Assembly: GCA_015039465.1 (NCBI GenBank)
Contig: MU130378.1
Coordinates: forward strand, 128,570 to 192,569
DNA length: 64,000 nucleotides
Direction: 5' to 3'
Source: Phlegmacium glaucopus
Taxonomy: Eukaryota; Basidiomycota; Agaricomycetes; Agaricales; Cortinariaceae
The translations under genes and the position numbers were made by a program. Positions 39,914 through 51,000 of the stretch are shown here, one piece after another. The stretch's first letter is position 1. The number at the start of each line of letters is the position of its first letter. The notes beneath the pieces are model-generated. The model saw only the letters and a program-made list of their open reading frames with translations. It searched no databases and was not told where the DNA came from.

Positions 39914-42518
39914 ATGTTAAAGGACTCTACCCGCGTAAAACATACAAAACTTGGTCTCTGGGACTTGTACGTCGAGGTCGACCACGATCATATCCCCTAC
40001 ATCGCACGCGTATGGCCAGCTATATCTCTTCAGCCCTACATCCAGTCTGCGCCATATGTATTGCGCATGATAAAAGATATAGCCTCAATTCCCAAATGCT
40101 GGCCTCTATTACTAGCTTATATCCTCACAGAACTCGCGGCTGCTCTCATACCTGCCCTCGCGCTCTCCTACTCGGGTCAGATGCTCTCAATTGTAAACCA
40201 ATCCTTCTTCTCTGACATTGCTTTCCGCTGACTCCATTTAGGTTCAAGTAGCCCTTGATCACAGAACAGTAGACACGCGTCTTCTCGTATCTGTGGCCGT
40301 TGGTGCCTTTGCTTCATCTTTGGCAGGTCGCATTCTCCAGCATGCAAAGAATCGTATTACTTCTCCGCTTCGTCTGCGTATAAAGCAACATTATTCTGTT
40401 CACATATTCTACGCAATGTCGCGTCTAGATGTCCCCACATTTGACGACCCAGCTGTTCAACGCCAGCTGCAGCAGGCCATTCCCAATCATGCACATGGTG
40501 GTATAGCTTTTCGAGCTGTAACCACCACCCTACGCGTCTTTGCCACCGCTATCCAACTCTTATCTCAGCTTTCGGTGCTCATCAATCTCCTCAAAGGTCA
40601 ACCAGACGGCTTTCTCCTCGCCATTCTCAGTTTCGCACATGGCTTTGCCCAGTGGACAAAGGCGAAAAAACCTTTCATCAGTGATTTAGGTTCGCGTTCA
40701 TCATTGGCGTCGTCAATCATCCTTACATCCCTCACTCATTTCATCTCCGCAGTGTGGGCCGCAACAACTAATGATCCAGACTTTTTACGTTCAGAGGGAT
40801 TGAAGCAAACTATCAGTGACCCAATTCACCGGCAAGAAATAGTCGCAGCAGGAATCGCCCCCTTTCTTTTCACTCGTAAGACTCGTTTCCTTTCTTTCCT
40901 CGTATCCTCTGATACCCTGTGCAGAATATCGTGAATCTATAGGCCGGATATCTGGCTATGCAAGCGATTTTTTTGAAGCATTATCAAGACATCAACAACG
41001 TGGAATTCCTGTGGCCCTTTTCTTCGAAGAAATTCTCCGTGCATCACCTGAGGCATGTTTTCTTCTGTGTTCTGCGACGCCAGCCCTCATGACGTGAACA
41101 TAAGATTGTGTCTACTTTGCGTGCGGTTCGGCAACCTTTATCAATCCCTCTCTCGCTTGCTTCTCTCAACCTCGTCACCAGAACCACCACGTCATTCACC
41201 CACACCTTGTTCGCTCTTAAGAATGATACAGACTCTATCTCTGACATGCTCACTGCAGTCCGACAACTCTACGAAGTTGCTAAAATTCCCAACCGGGTCA
41301 AAGTAGCCCACCATGTACCCAAAGAAAAATTTGCAACGGATTCATCTGAAACGCCCCTAGAACGAGACCCAGACGATGCATTGCTTGGCATACCCTTTCC
41401 TGAAGACCAACAAAGCTTGGAACTAGGTATCAGCATCGAATTTTTTCAAGTTAGTTTCAAGTACCCTGGAAGCACTGCTTATGCCCTACAGAATACTAGT
41501 TTCAAAATTGAGAGAGGACAGCTTTGCGTCATCGTAGGCGCCAATGGTTCCGGGAAAAGCACTATTCTCAAACTGATTGCTAGGCTGTATGACCCAATGG
41601 AAGGCGAGATACGAATCAACGGCCAAGATATCAGAACGTTGAGACTTGTAGATTTGAGAAAGGCAATAACTGTGTTGTTCCAGGATTACACCCTTTTCCC
41701 TTTGAACGTGTGTTTTTTTCTCTGCAGAATGCTTACTCTTTTTTCCTTCTAAATTCTGCCTGCAGATTCGAGATAACATCTCACTCGGTGATCCACCTCA
41801 CTCTTCTGACTTCTCTAGAATCCAAAAGGCTGCTGAGTTAGGAGGCGCTGACGCCTTCATCGAGCGACTGCCCGACAAATACGAGACATACCTCGAAAGG
41901 CCTGTGATGGATCAATATTCTTCCTTACCAGAAGGAACTACGGCTATGTTTGGGCGTACAGTCGACTACCAGGGCGTCAGAGATGCGGGTGGTATCAGTA
42001 ATTCGACCATGGGATTAAGTGGAGGACAGATGCAGCGGATTGCTTTGTATGTATGTCTTTTATTATTGAGCCAACGGGTTGACTTACTTCAATTAGATCA
42101 CGGACATTCATGCGTTCGGTAGTATCTCATGGAGGCCCTGGCTTGCTGCTATTTGACGAGCCTTCAGCTAGCTTGGATCCGACAGCTGAGCATGGTTTGT
42201 CTCCTGTGTCTCCATGTCCTTTCTATTATCTCCTGATCAATCCTCGATTCTTCACTCTGTAGATCTATTTGAACGACTACGTCAACTACGTGGGAATAAA
42301 ACAATGATATTTTCTTCACATCGATTCGGAAATCTAACTCGCCACGCAGATCTCATCCTGTAAGCTTTCTTGTATATTTCAAGTAATCGGTCTGATTTTT
42401 ATCCCCTAGGTATATGAATGATTCTGTTGTGGTAGAGAAAGGCACTCATGACCAACTTCTGCGTCAGCAAGGCGAGTACGCGCGTATCTGGATGTTGCAA
42501 GCCCGTGCTTTCATCTAG
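39914..42518 (+). CDS. ABC transporter, half-size (TMD-NBD)
   Basis: The model 39914-40192, 40242-40875, 40925-41052, 41105-41707, 41766-42046, 42097-42194, 42263-42359, 42410-42518 keeps frame and gives 742 residues. The N-terminal part has hydrophobic segments (for example ILTELAAALIPALALSYSG). The nucleotide-binding domain has Walker A GANGSGKST (about 492), a Q-loop (LFQDYTLFP), signature LSGGQMQR (about 632), Walker B LLLFDEPSASLDP (about 659) and the H-loop SSHRFG. It lacks the second half of a full P-glycoprotein. The insert between Q-loop and signature (about 575-630) is long. The 63 bp stretch 40689-40751 could be spliced or kept in frame. Intron 3 (41053-41104) begins GCATGT, a second GC-AG intron. 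Substrate unknown. Confidence 0.88.
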
Positions 42519-43542
42519 CGAGGACTGTGGACCTACGATTTTATGCTTTTGTTATGTGACTAGCAATATTTGCTTCCTTCCTTCGTTTTCGTTCATGATG
42601 AATACAACAAAGGGACGGGTATTTTTTAAGCAGAATGGGACAACTTTTCATACATCGGTTACAGATGGCGAGGATGTGGATCTTGATGATGTCCTTTCCG
42701 CCAGTCAACTAGTTCTCAGTATTTTGTATGTGTATACATTCATAGGAGATTTGTAGGAGATACTTACACCTTGCATTATATATCGGACTAAAATGCCTAA
42801 ATCGCAGGATTAAAAATCTTTGAGCTTCCCCACATCGGCACTTTTGGATACTGAGAGTTGTCCAGCGAAATCATCTAAAAGACACAACCGCGACTACATT
42901 TATTCGCCACTGTTCATTTCTCAATGCTTCAAATCGACCTTCCGCTTTGGAGGGCTGGATGATGAACGATATCACAGCGTCTATGAGGATTACACTACCT
43001 AACGCTATTCCATTCACGTTGACTTCTTGAGAAACTGAGGTGTGGTCAAGATGACTGATTATTAATGTATGATATAGACTGCTGGGACGCCATCTTCTCG
43101 ACGGACACCTTGCAAATTCGTCCAACAGCTTGAGCTAAAGAAATGAATCTGGTCAAAATCTTGATCAGCATGCGGTTGTTCAAGGGGAAAAAATCATACC
43201 TGATTATTTAAATGCAAGTGGGCCCTGGGGGTGTGTAGATATTGCTTATGTCACATATGGTACATCTGTAAGGGAAGAATTATGGTACGGGCGGGATTGG
43301 GTACTAGATCGGTTGGCTAGATTGGTATCGGTAACTATTAACATATAGAAATCTTGCTTCTCTCGCGGCCGCCGTCGACAAAATATTGTGGAAGATATGC
43401 GTTGACCGCAGAAATTAAGGGGGAACCTTCGGTCCGCTCTTGCGAGTAACGAACTTCCGTTTATAACTTACAAGTTTGCGAATGAGGAACAAAAGATTCT
43501 GCCGATAGAAATTTCAATACAGCATCATGATAAAGTTCCCTT
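42519..43542. other. Intergenic, 1.0 kb
   Basis: No convincing gene. A GCGGCCGCCGTCGAC string (NotI and SalI sites abutting) occurs near 43365, and AT-rich sequence surrounds it. Several short frames look like noise. Confidence 0.4.
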
Positions 43543-44268
43543 GCTCTCCCCCACACTGACATTTCGGACATCACCGAAACCCTTTTAAAGGAATTAACAT
43601 AGCCACACTGATGTTCTGTTCATCGAGAAGGTTCCTCGCAGCACCAAGGGTAATAGTTAAATATAAAAGTTTTTAGGGCTAGAAAAATTTAAATTAGTTT
43701 AAATTGCCTTAAACTGAATATATACCGGTTTTTAAAGGTGAATAAACAAATTTAACACTGATTTTTGCAGTTCTTTGGCCCAATTTTTCACTTAAATGCA
43801 GTAAAAGTAACCCCAACCTCTGTTTAAAAAAATTGGAGTGAATTAACCACTTTCAATTCAATGATAAAACTAAAATACTGGATTTTTATCGAATTTTATT
43901 GAATTTAATGACCATTTGATACTATTCTTACTTATAGAGGAGGTTTGGTGTCAAAATAAAAATAAAAATGACTTAAAATTAAGTTAAATAGAATGTAAAC
44001 AAAATTAAATACCAATGAGAAGCAAAATTAGCCAAAAATGTATGGAGGAGCAAAGATTGGAGGCACAGAAAAGATTCAAAAGAATGAAGAAGTGGGGAAT
44101 CGAACATTCGACCTACAGAAGGACATGGAAATAGCTTACACAATGTATGAGCACTAACCATTAGGCAATATGGCCGATGTAAAATTAAATGTTTAATAAA
44201 ATAAAAGGCTCTGGAAGGGTGCACATGCATTTTATTTCTTTTTTGGGAAAGTCAGTGTGGGGGAGAGC
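43543..44268. mobile_element. Non-autonomous TIR element with a tRNA-like body
   Basis: The ends are GCTCTCCCCCACACTGAC (43543-43560) and its exact complement (44251-44268), an 18-bp terminal inverted repeat. The flanks show no clean target duplication, and related sequence in the mirrored block continues past the left end (complement of AAAGTTCCCTTGCTC), so the true limits are uncertain. The inside is AT-rich, with a tRNA-like module at 44092-44176 and no coding capacity. Confidence 0.65.
44092..44176 (-). repeat. tRNA-like body in the TIR element
   Basis: On the minus strand, GGCCATATTGCCTAATGGTTA (complement of 44155-44175) is A-box-like and GTTCGATTCCCC (complement of 44094-44105) is a good B box, about 50 bp apart. 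The layout resembles the module in the foldback element. It may be a degenerate tRNA-derived SINE; a genuine tRNA is unlikely because the acceptor stem does not close. Confidence 0.55.
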
Positions 44269-45435
44269 TGGGTCAGCTTACAGCATACGGGGTGTTGATG
44301 ATTATAATATACATACTCTCTGACGGAGCCCGTACTAGTTTGCTCTGCTACGTGATCAAAGGTCCCAGGTAGTGATTGTCAGGGGTAATGTTACAACTTT
44401 GAACGGCTCAGAGGATTCTGGCCGTAAACAGTCGTATAGAATATCGTTCAGTCGTTCGGTGAGCTCAGAAGAATACCAAGAGATGGTTCTCGAGGCAGCG
44501 TCTTAAGAGTTTGAGAAAGTCAAGAGTAAGGTAACCGTGTTTAAGGTCTCAAGAATTAGCTAAGGTAATACAGGAGAGTAAATACGGTATTTATACTAAT
44601 AGAGAGGGTCGTGCATATAGTGAGGCGTCTGCATGTGAAACATGTTGTGTAAGTATAAATAGGTGAAACAATGAAAAGGAAAAGGTAAACATGTGTAAAA
44701 CGGATATGAATAGTAGAAGTAGGAAGGCATGGATAGTGATGCCAAAGTTCGGTTCCGAACTGGCGCAAGAACCGAGAACCGAAAGAACCGAACCGTCGGT
44801 TCAGGTTCAGTTCAGTTCGGTCCAAGAATCTTGGACCATCGGTCCGGTTCTCGGTTCGCATATTCTAAGATTTTGAGAACCGGGTTCGAACCGGTTCGAA
44901 CCGAACTTTATGTAGATTTTTTTTCTTAATTTTTCCGCATAAAATTGAATTTATAATCTATAAAATATTGTTAGGCGCCCAACCCAATGTTTTGGATTTC
45001 GGAGTTTGAAAAATCAGTGACTCCCATTATCAACAACGCTGACAACACCAACAATACCACAACCACACCAACAACGCCAACAACTCCCCACCGGGGGAGT
45101 TATTTTTGGTAAATTTCTCGATTTAATTAATGTATATGACAGTACACAGGGATGACTACCACAAGCACGGACAACAATGTCGAGCACAACGATGACAAGC
45201 ACCAGGGGCAGGTATTTTTTTTAAAATTTAATTTAAATCTAATATAAACTACTACAGACAAACGACGATTCAACAAACGACAATGAACAAACGACAACAA
45301 CGAACGCCGACAATGAATGAACGAACATGAACAAACGACGACAAATGAGAACCAGCAAACGACGACAAACGAGAACCAGCAACTTCGACATCGATCACAA
45401 AAAAAAAAAAAAAAAAAAGTTCCTGCTGCGGCCGC

Positions 45436-45600
45436 ATGCCTCTGACCATCAACGATGCTTTGGATTCAAGCTCTGAACCACCCACTTCAACATCGACCAT
45501 CAAAACAAGCACCGCCGATCCCATGCTATCCGTTCCCGCGAATGCTGTGGCTGCAAGCGCACAAATTATTCAAGTCGCTGGCAGAGCGTTCAAGATGTAG
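45436..45600 (+). pseudogene. Captured coding scrap (54 codons) in the hAT-like element
   Basis: An open frame from ATG 45436 to TAG 45598-45600 is Ser/Thr-rich, then reads DPMLSVPANAVAASAQIIQV and AGRAFKM. Balanced composition and the absence of the surrounding GAACGA repeats suggest a captured exon. I do not recognise the source; it could be another part of the same GTPase-type gene. Confidence 0.4.
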
Positions 45601-45835
45601 GCATTACTGTGAGTGTTCAGCTTCACCCATCGCATCCTTAAGCATTTAACCATCCTCATCAATCAGGCCTCCCATAAGAGCCACACCATCTCACCACGTC
45701 ACGATGACGAGCACTACCCCCTGGAGGTATGTTTTCTAAGGTATGTTTTCTAATTCTAGCTTAATTCTAATGTAAACTACAACAGACAAATGAACAAACG
45801 ATGCCAAACGACAATGACGAACGAACGCCAGGTTA

Positions 45836-46196
45836 ACTACCAAGGCTATCGATCGTTATCCCGATCCTCACCAGAAAATTCCATACAATCGTCTTGTCTG
45901 GTTTGATTATTCAGGTGCTGGCACTCCTAAAATGCCCGGGTCGCAATACTTCAACGAACAAGCCCTTTTTATTTTCGATATCGTCATCTTGGTATATGAT
46001 ACAGTAATTATTTCTATCAATTTTATCTAATGCTGGCTGACCATATCATTTGTTGTAGTGCTTCACCGAAATCGATATCTCCATCATTCGGAACTGCAAA
46101 CAATTCAAATTCCCGTTGTTCATCGTTTATTCCAAATCTGACACTCATATCCAAAACATTTTGCAAGATTTAGGCTACGACGACAATGACAAATAA
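45836..46196 (+). pseudogene. Captured IRG-type GTPase gene fragment with an intron
   Basis: Two blocks, 45836-46003 and 46059-46196, flank a 55 bp GT-AG intron that is still present. Read across it: PYNRLVWFDYSGAGTPKMPG, QYFNEQALFIFDIVILVYDT, CFTEIDISIIRNCKQF, FIVYSKSDTHIQNILQD. The WFD-x-x-GAG, FD-x-VI, DT-x-FTE and SKSD motifs match the G domain of immunity-related-GTPase-like proteins that are abundant in agaricomycetes. The P-loop exon is missing, so the fragment is not functional. The retained intron means capture was from DNA, not from a processed RNA. Confidence 0.75.
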
Positions 46197-47186
46197 GTGA
46201 CAACAACGAATAAACAAATGACGATGAACGAATGAACGACAAACAGATGGACGACGAACAAACGGACGACTGACGGATGGTGAATGATGATGAACGAATG
46301 AACGAACGACGAGCGAATGACGACGAACGAATGGACGACGAACGAACGGATGACTGACGGATGATGAATGGATGACGAACGAACGGATGACGACTTAGGG
46401 GTGTCATAAGCGACATCATGGGCCAAGGTACGCCAGCTGTGGTTCATAAAATACCTTATCATTCATTATCTTCAAGTTGACAGCTTGACCCGCGTTTTTG
46501 GAACCATCAGAGTAATCCCTGACCTATGTAGCTTGCCCACCGGCCCCACCCTCTTGGAAGGTATTTTTTTCAAATTAAAATTAATTCTAATGTACTTAAA
46601 CTACAACAGACACATGATAATGAGCAAATGGTGTTGAATGAGCATCGAGTACAACAGATGAACGACAACAGCAAACGCACGACACAACGACGGCCTACTT
46701 GTTCAACAAACGGACGACAAACAAATGGACTCGCGATGGCTGAATGAACGGCGGCGACGAATGAGTGGCAGCAAAGGCAGCAACCTGGCAGTCATTTTAT
46801 TTCTAATACCAAGCTACAATGGATGAACAACTCACTCATTTAGACACTAACCACTAGTTTGGACCCACTTAGTTTAGTTTATCAGGCTACTAGTAATAAT
46901 GTAATAATGAATAAATTACCATTGGCAATGGGGTTTTTTTTCATTGGTTCAACGGTTCAAACCGGTTCTAGAACCAAACAGAACCGACAGAACCGGTTCT
47001 TTCAGTTCCAGTTCCGGTTCTGGTTCAGTTCAGCCAGGAACCTTTCAGTTCGGTTCTCGGTTCTCCAAAAATAGTTGAAGAACCGAACTGAACCGAACTT
47101 TGGTAACACTAGGCATGGATGTGAAACAGACATGTGTTCGGTGGTGATAAGAAAAAGAAAAAGAAGTTCGTAACATTACCCCCTTT

Positions 47187-47858
47187 TTACGTCGAAGACT
47201 CCAAATTCGACTCCGATTCTAAAAACAATCCTTCTCGCTGTTCGAGTGGGCAGTGTTGCCAGCCGTGACCGTCTTCGAAACAGTTGTTACATTGCTGGTA
47301 TACGTTCGGTGGAGGAAAGTCATGGGATAAAACAATTCGTGATCCATCGCCTAAAGTGTAGCACCGCCGAGATGTGTGTCCGTCGGTGTCGCAAAGAGAG
47401 CAGTGACGTTGAACAAGAATTTCATCGTCGTCGTTGACGACAATGGGGTTAGAGCGTGATCCGGATTTGGTCGAGTCAGGAAGAGGAAGGGGAGAAAAAG
47501 ATTGTCGTCCTGGGTAAGGAGAATGTCGTCGTGTGCCAATGGGGTCGTTTCTCTTGAGTCTGATAAACGGTTCGATGTGGCAGACCAGTCTGCAACCAGC
47601 CATGTTGTCGTACAAGGTATCAGCTATTGTCTCTAGATGTTCGAGTTCCCGTTTCGCTCGTATGATAGATTGGTCAACGTGGTGAAAGTAGAGGAATTTG
47701 GTATATAAAACGGCGTCAGGTCGAAGGAAGGGCACGAGATTGTTGATGTCGTGTCTGGTCTGTACATAAGAGGAAAACTCTTTGTGGGTGAAGTCGTAAA
47801 TCGGGGTTCGGATTCAAGCAGAACGGGACGAGGAAGATGAGGATGGGGTTCGGGGCAT
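47187..47858 (-). pseudogene. Gypsy ORF3: double zinc-knuckle protein between pol and the 3' LTR
   Basis: ATG at 47858 begins a Ser-rich N-terminus, followed by TGA at 47814-47816 and then an open frame to 47187 (about 223 codons in all). It contains IYDFTHKEFSSYVQTRHDI, a helical region (QSIIRAKRELEHLETIADTL) and two CCHC-like knuckles, CSLCDTDGHTSRRC and CNNCFEDGHGWQHC. No membrane or signal segment is seen, so it is not an envelope. A nucleic-acid-binding accessory role is likely. The TGA sits where CGA would continue the frame. Confidence 0.7.
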
Positions 47859-47862
47859 GATT

Positions 47863-48054
47863 TCAGAAAGAAGGGCAGTAAATTTGAGAGTAGTTGATTT
47901 TGAAGTCAAATTTAGGGAGAGTAAAGTTGTCGTCTTTTTGCTTTTCGAGAGCGAGTCTTATATCTTCGAAATCGTCAACGATTTTGGCGATGACGTTGAT
48001 GAACTTTAAGAAGTCCTCATCGACGCATTCGTGTTGATAAGAAGTGTAGCGCAT
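47863..48054 (-). CDS. Small frame between pol and ORF3
   Basis: 63 codons in another frame, starting 15 bases after the pol stop codon and ending just before the ORF3 start. It is acidic and helical (DEDFLKFINVIAKIVDDFED). No domain recognised; it may be chance or a short accessory exon of ORF3. Confidence 0.25.
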   Translation of the reverse strand: MRYTSYQHECVDEDFLKFINVIAKIVDDFEDIRLALEKQKDDNFTLPKFDFKINYSQIYCPSF

Positions 48055-48069
48055 GTTTTCGAAGCTGTT

Positions 48070-51000
48070 CTAATTGAGGTGATGGGTTTGTTTATAAAGC
48101 GACAGCGTGTCATCTGCATTTTTGATGTGTGACTCGGGTTCCCACGTTGCTTCGGAGATTGGGTAATCTTTCCATCGGATCTTGAATTGGTATCCTCGTC
48201 CTCGTTTTCTGTGTCCAATGATCGCTTCGACTTCGTATTCTTCATTTCCGTCGACAATTTCTGCGGGTGGTTTGAGGAAATTCGGTCCGTGTACTTCGTT
48301 TTCGACGTAAGGCATGAGGAGGTATGCGTGGAAAACATTGTGAATCTTCCATGTTTCAGGGAGTTTCAATTGGTATGTGAGGGGTCCAAGGACTTTTTCG
48401 ATGGGAAATGGTCCTTCTCGTCTTGGTGCGATTTTCTTGTTGTAGTTTGTTTTTAAATTTCTGGAGTCTAACCAGACTAGTTGTCCTTCCCGGAATGGTT
48501 TAAAGTTCGATTTGATTCTGTTTTCCATTCGGTGTCTTGCTAGTTCATGTGCTGCCAGAGCTTCTTCTCGGTCTTTGATTAATTTCCATGTTCGTTCTTC
48601 AACGGCAGGGAATTGCGTGTTTTCAAATGAAAGAGGGATGGAGATTGGGGATGATCCCATGATCAATTTGAAAGGGGTTCGTGTTCTTCCGGAGTGTCTT
48701 CGGTTGTTGTGAGTGAATTCGAGTGTAGGTAAAGCGGATAACCAGTTCATTGGGTTGTCGAAGCAGTAGATTGAAAGATAAGCTTCAATTTCTTGGTTGA
48801 AACGTTCAGTTGTTCCGTCAGACTGAGGGTGAAAAGCCGTTGTCTTTGCATGTTCGATTCCAAGTAGTTTGAAAAGGTTTTCGAAAGCTTTGGCGGTGAA
48901 TCGGGGGTCTCTGTCGGAGATCATCTTGTCAGGGAGTCCAAACTGTTTGTAAAGGTTGTTGAGCAAAAATTGGGCGATGTTTTCGGAGGTACAAGTTTTT
49001 GCACAAGGGATAAGAATCACCCCCTTTGTAAGCCCGTGGTCGACCACAACCAGTACAGCATCTTTGCCGTCAATAAGCGGTAGGTCTGTAATCAGGTCCA
49101 TTGAGCAGTTCGCAAAAGGTCTAGAATCCTTTGGTCCTTCGATCGGTAAGAAACTCGGTTTTGATGGGTTTCTATTTATCTTGAACTGTTGACAATCGGA
49201 ACATCCTTTCACGTAGTTCTTCACAAAAGTACGAAGTCCAGGCCACCAGTAGTGTTGAGAGATTGAGTTATATGTCTCCAATTCTCCTGGATGTCCTGCG
49301 GTTGGTGCATCGTGGAATTGCTTCACTAATTTCTGATGAAGTTCTCGGTTCTGTGGGATGTAGTTCTTTCCTTTGTAAAACAGAATAGGTTTTCCCATGA
49401 ATTCTTCAGTCGACCAGTCTTCAAGATCGCTCCTTAAATTAGAGGGTCCTTTCTCGAGTAAAGAGCGTAATGCATCGGCGGCGTCGGTGTCTATATCAGT
49501 GGAGCCGGCAATCTGTTCCTGTAGGTCAAGGTCGACCAGATTGACAAATAAGGAGTCAGGGAGCATCATGATGTCCTCGTTGTCATTGTCATCTTTGGGA
49601 CAAAGATCAGCTCGACGGGATAGAGCGTCAGATTGGATCATTTTGTTTCCCGGTAAATGAATGAGATTAACATTGAACTCCGAGAGGAATAGCGACCATC
49701 GAGCTTGTCGTCTGTTCAATTTCTGTGCACTTCGGTAATAAGTCAAATTCTTGTGATCAGAGTAGACAGTTGTCGTATGTTCAGATCCAAGGATGTAGTG
49801 TCTCCAGTCGGTCAAGGCTCGTATGATTGCTAGGAGTTCACGATCATAGATTTCATAGTTTCGTTCGGTAGGGGAAAAGCTTTTTGACAAATAAGCCACA
49901 GGGTGTCGATCTCCGTTCATATCTGTCTGAGTAAGGACTGCGCCTGATGCGTATTTCGAAGCATCGGATTCGATTTGGAAAGGTCGAGTTGGGTCAGGCA
50001 TTCGTAAAACCGGTTCTTCAGTAAAGCATTGTTTCAGTAATTCAAAGGTTTCTTGACATTTATCGGTCCATTCGAAGGGTGTGTCTTTCTTCAAAAGATT
50101 GTTCAATGGTTGACATAAGTCAGAGAAGTGTCGGATGAATCGTCGGTAAAAGTTTCCGAATCCTAAAAAGGATCGTACTTCTTTAACAGAGGTGGGAGTT
50201 GGCCAGTCTTGGATACCCTTGAGTTTGGTTGGGTCCATAGAGATCTTGCCTTCTTCGATGATCATTCCAAGATATTCCACTTTCTTCTTATTGAATTCGC
50301 ATTTCTTTGGTTTTAAATAGAGATCGTTTTCCCGTAGATGTTGTAAGACCTTTTTCGTAATTTCTTCAAGATCCTTTTCACTCTTTGCAAAGATTAGGAT
50401 GTCGTCCATGTAGACAATGATATAGTCGCCTTCGATAAGATCTTCAAAGATAGAGTCCATCATTGCTTGGAACGTTGCCGGTGAATTGCACATTCCAAAG
50501 AACATTACTGTCGGTTCGAATAATCCTCGATTTGTTTTGAACGCAGCTTTCCATTCATCTCCTTTAGCAATCCGAACATTGTTATATCCTCTTAGGACGT
50601 CAAACTTTGTGAAACAAGTTGCGCCTTTGAGTTTGTCCATGATTTCAGTGATGAGTGGGAGTGGATAAGCATTCTTGACTGTGTGTTCGTTCAGGTATCA
50701 ATAATCTTGACAGGGTTGAAGTTTTCCGTCTTTCTTTGATACAAAAAAGAAAGGTGAAGCCATCGGGGATTTCGATTTTCGAATGTATTTTCGGTCGAGA
50801 TTCTTTCTGAGGAATTTGTCCAATTCGATTTGTTCTGCCGGTGTGAGGTTATACGTTTTGAAAGATTTCGGTTGAAAGGTCGGTTTCATTTCGATCTTGT
50901 GGTCCCAGGGTTGTTCTTCAGGAAATCTGTCCGCCTTTTTCTCATCAAATACGTCTAAATATTCATGATACTCCGGTGGTACTATTTCTTCGACAGGGAT

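Larger units (their letters stand above)
44734..47111. mobile_element. hAT-like non-autonomous element carrying host gene fragments
   Basis: The ends are TAGTGATGCCAAAGTTCGG and, in complement, TAGTGTTACCAAAGTTCGG. The 8-bp target duplication GGCATGGA is perfect (44726-44733 and 47112-47119). The 8-bp duplication with TAG-starting inverted ends fits the hAT superfamily. Subterminal regions are rich in GGTTC/GAACC repeats. The interior holds degenerate GAACGA/GACGAC arrays, a fragment of an IRG-type GTPase gene and a second coding scrap, but no transposase. Confidence 0.9.
44389..47175 (-). repeat. Left (3') LTR of the gypsy element, split by a hAT-like insert
   Basis: LTR sequence starts TGTTACAACTTTGAACGG (44389), runs to 44733, and resumes after the insert at 47112, ending GTTCGTAACA (47175). 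Without the insert and its duplication it is 401 bp. It is followed by a purine tract in complement (TTACCCCCTTTTTACG). The first 345 bp match the right LTR at 52287-52637 almost base for base. Confidence 0.92.

Noticed and set aside
43360..43380. GCGGCCGCCGTCGAC as vector or adaptor sequence
   Set aside because: NotI and SalI sites side by side are suggestive, but no vector sequence surrounds them; chance is adequate.
47187..47858. ORF3 as a retroviral envelope
   Set aside because: No signal peptide, membrane anchor or Cys-rich ectodomain; it has zinc knuckles.
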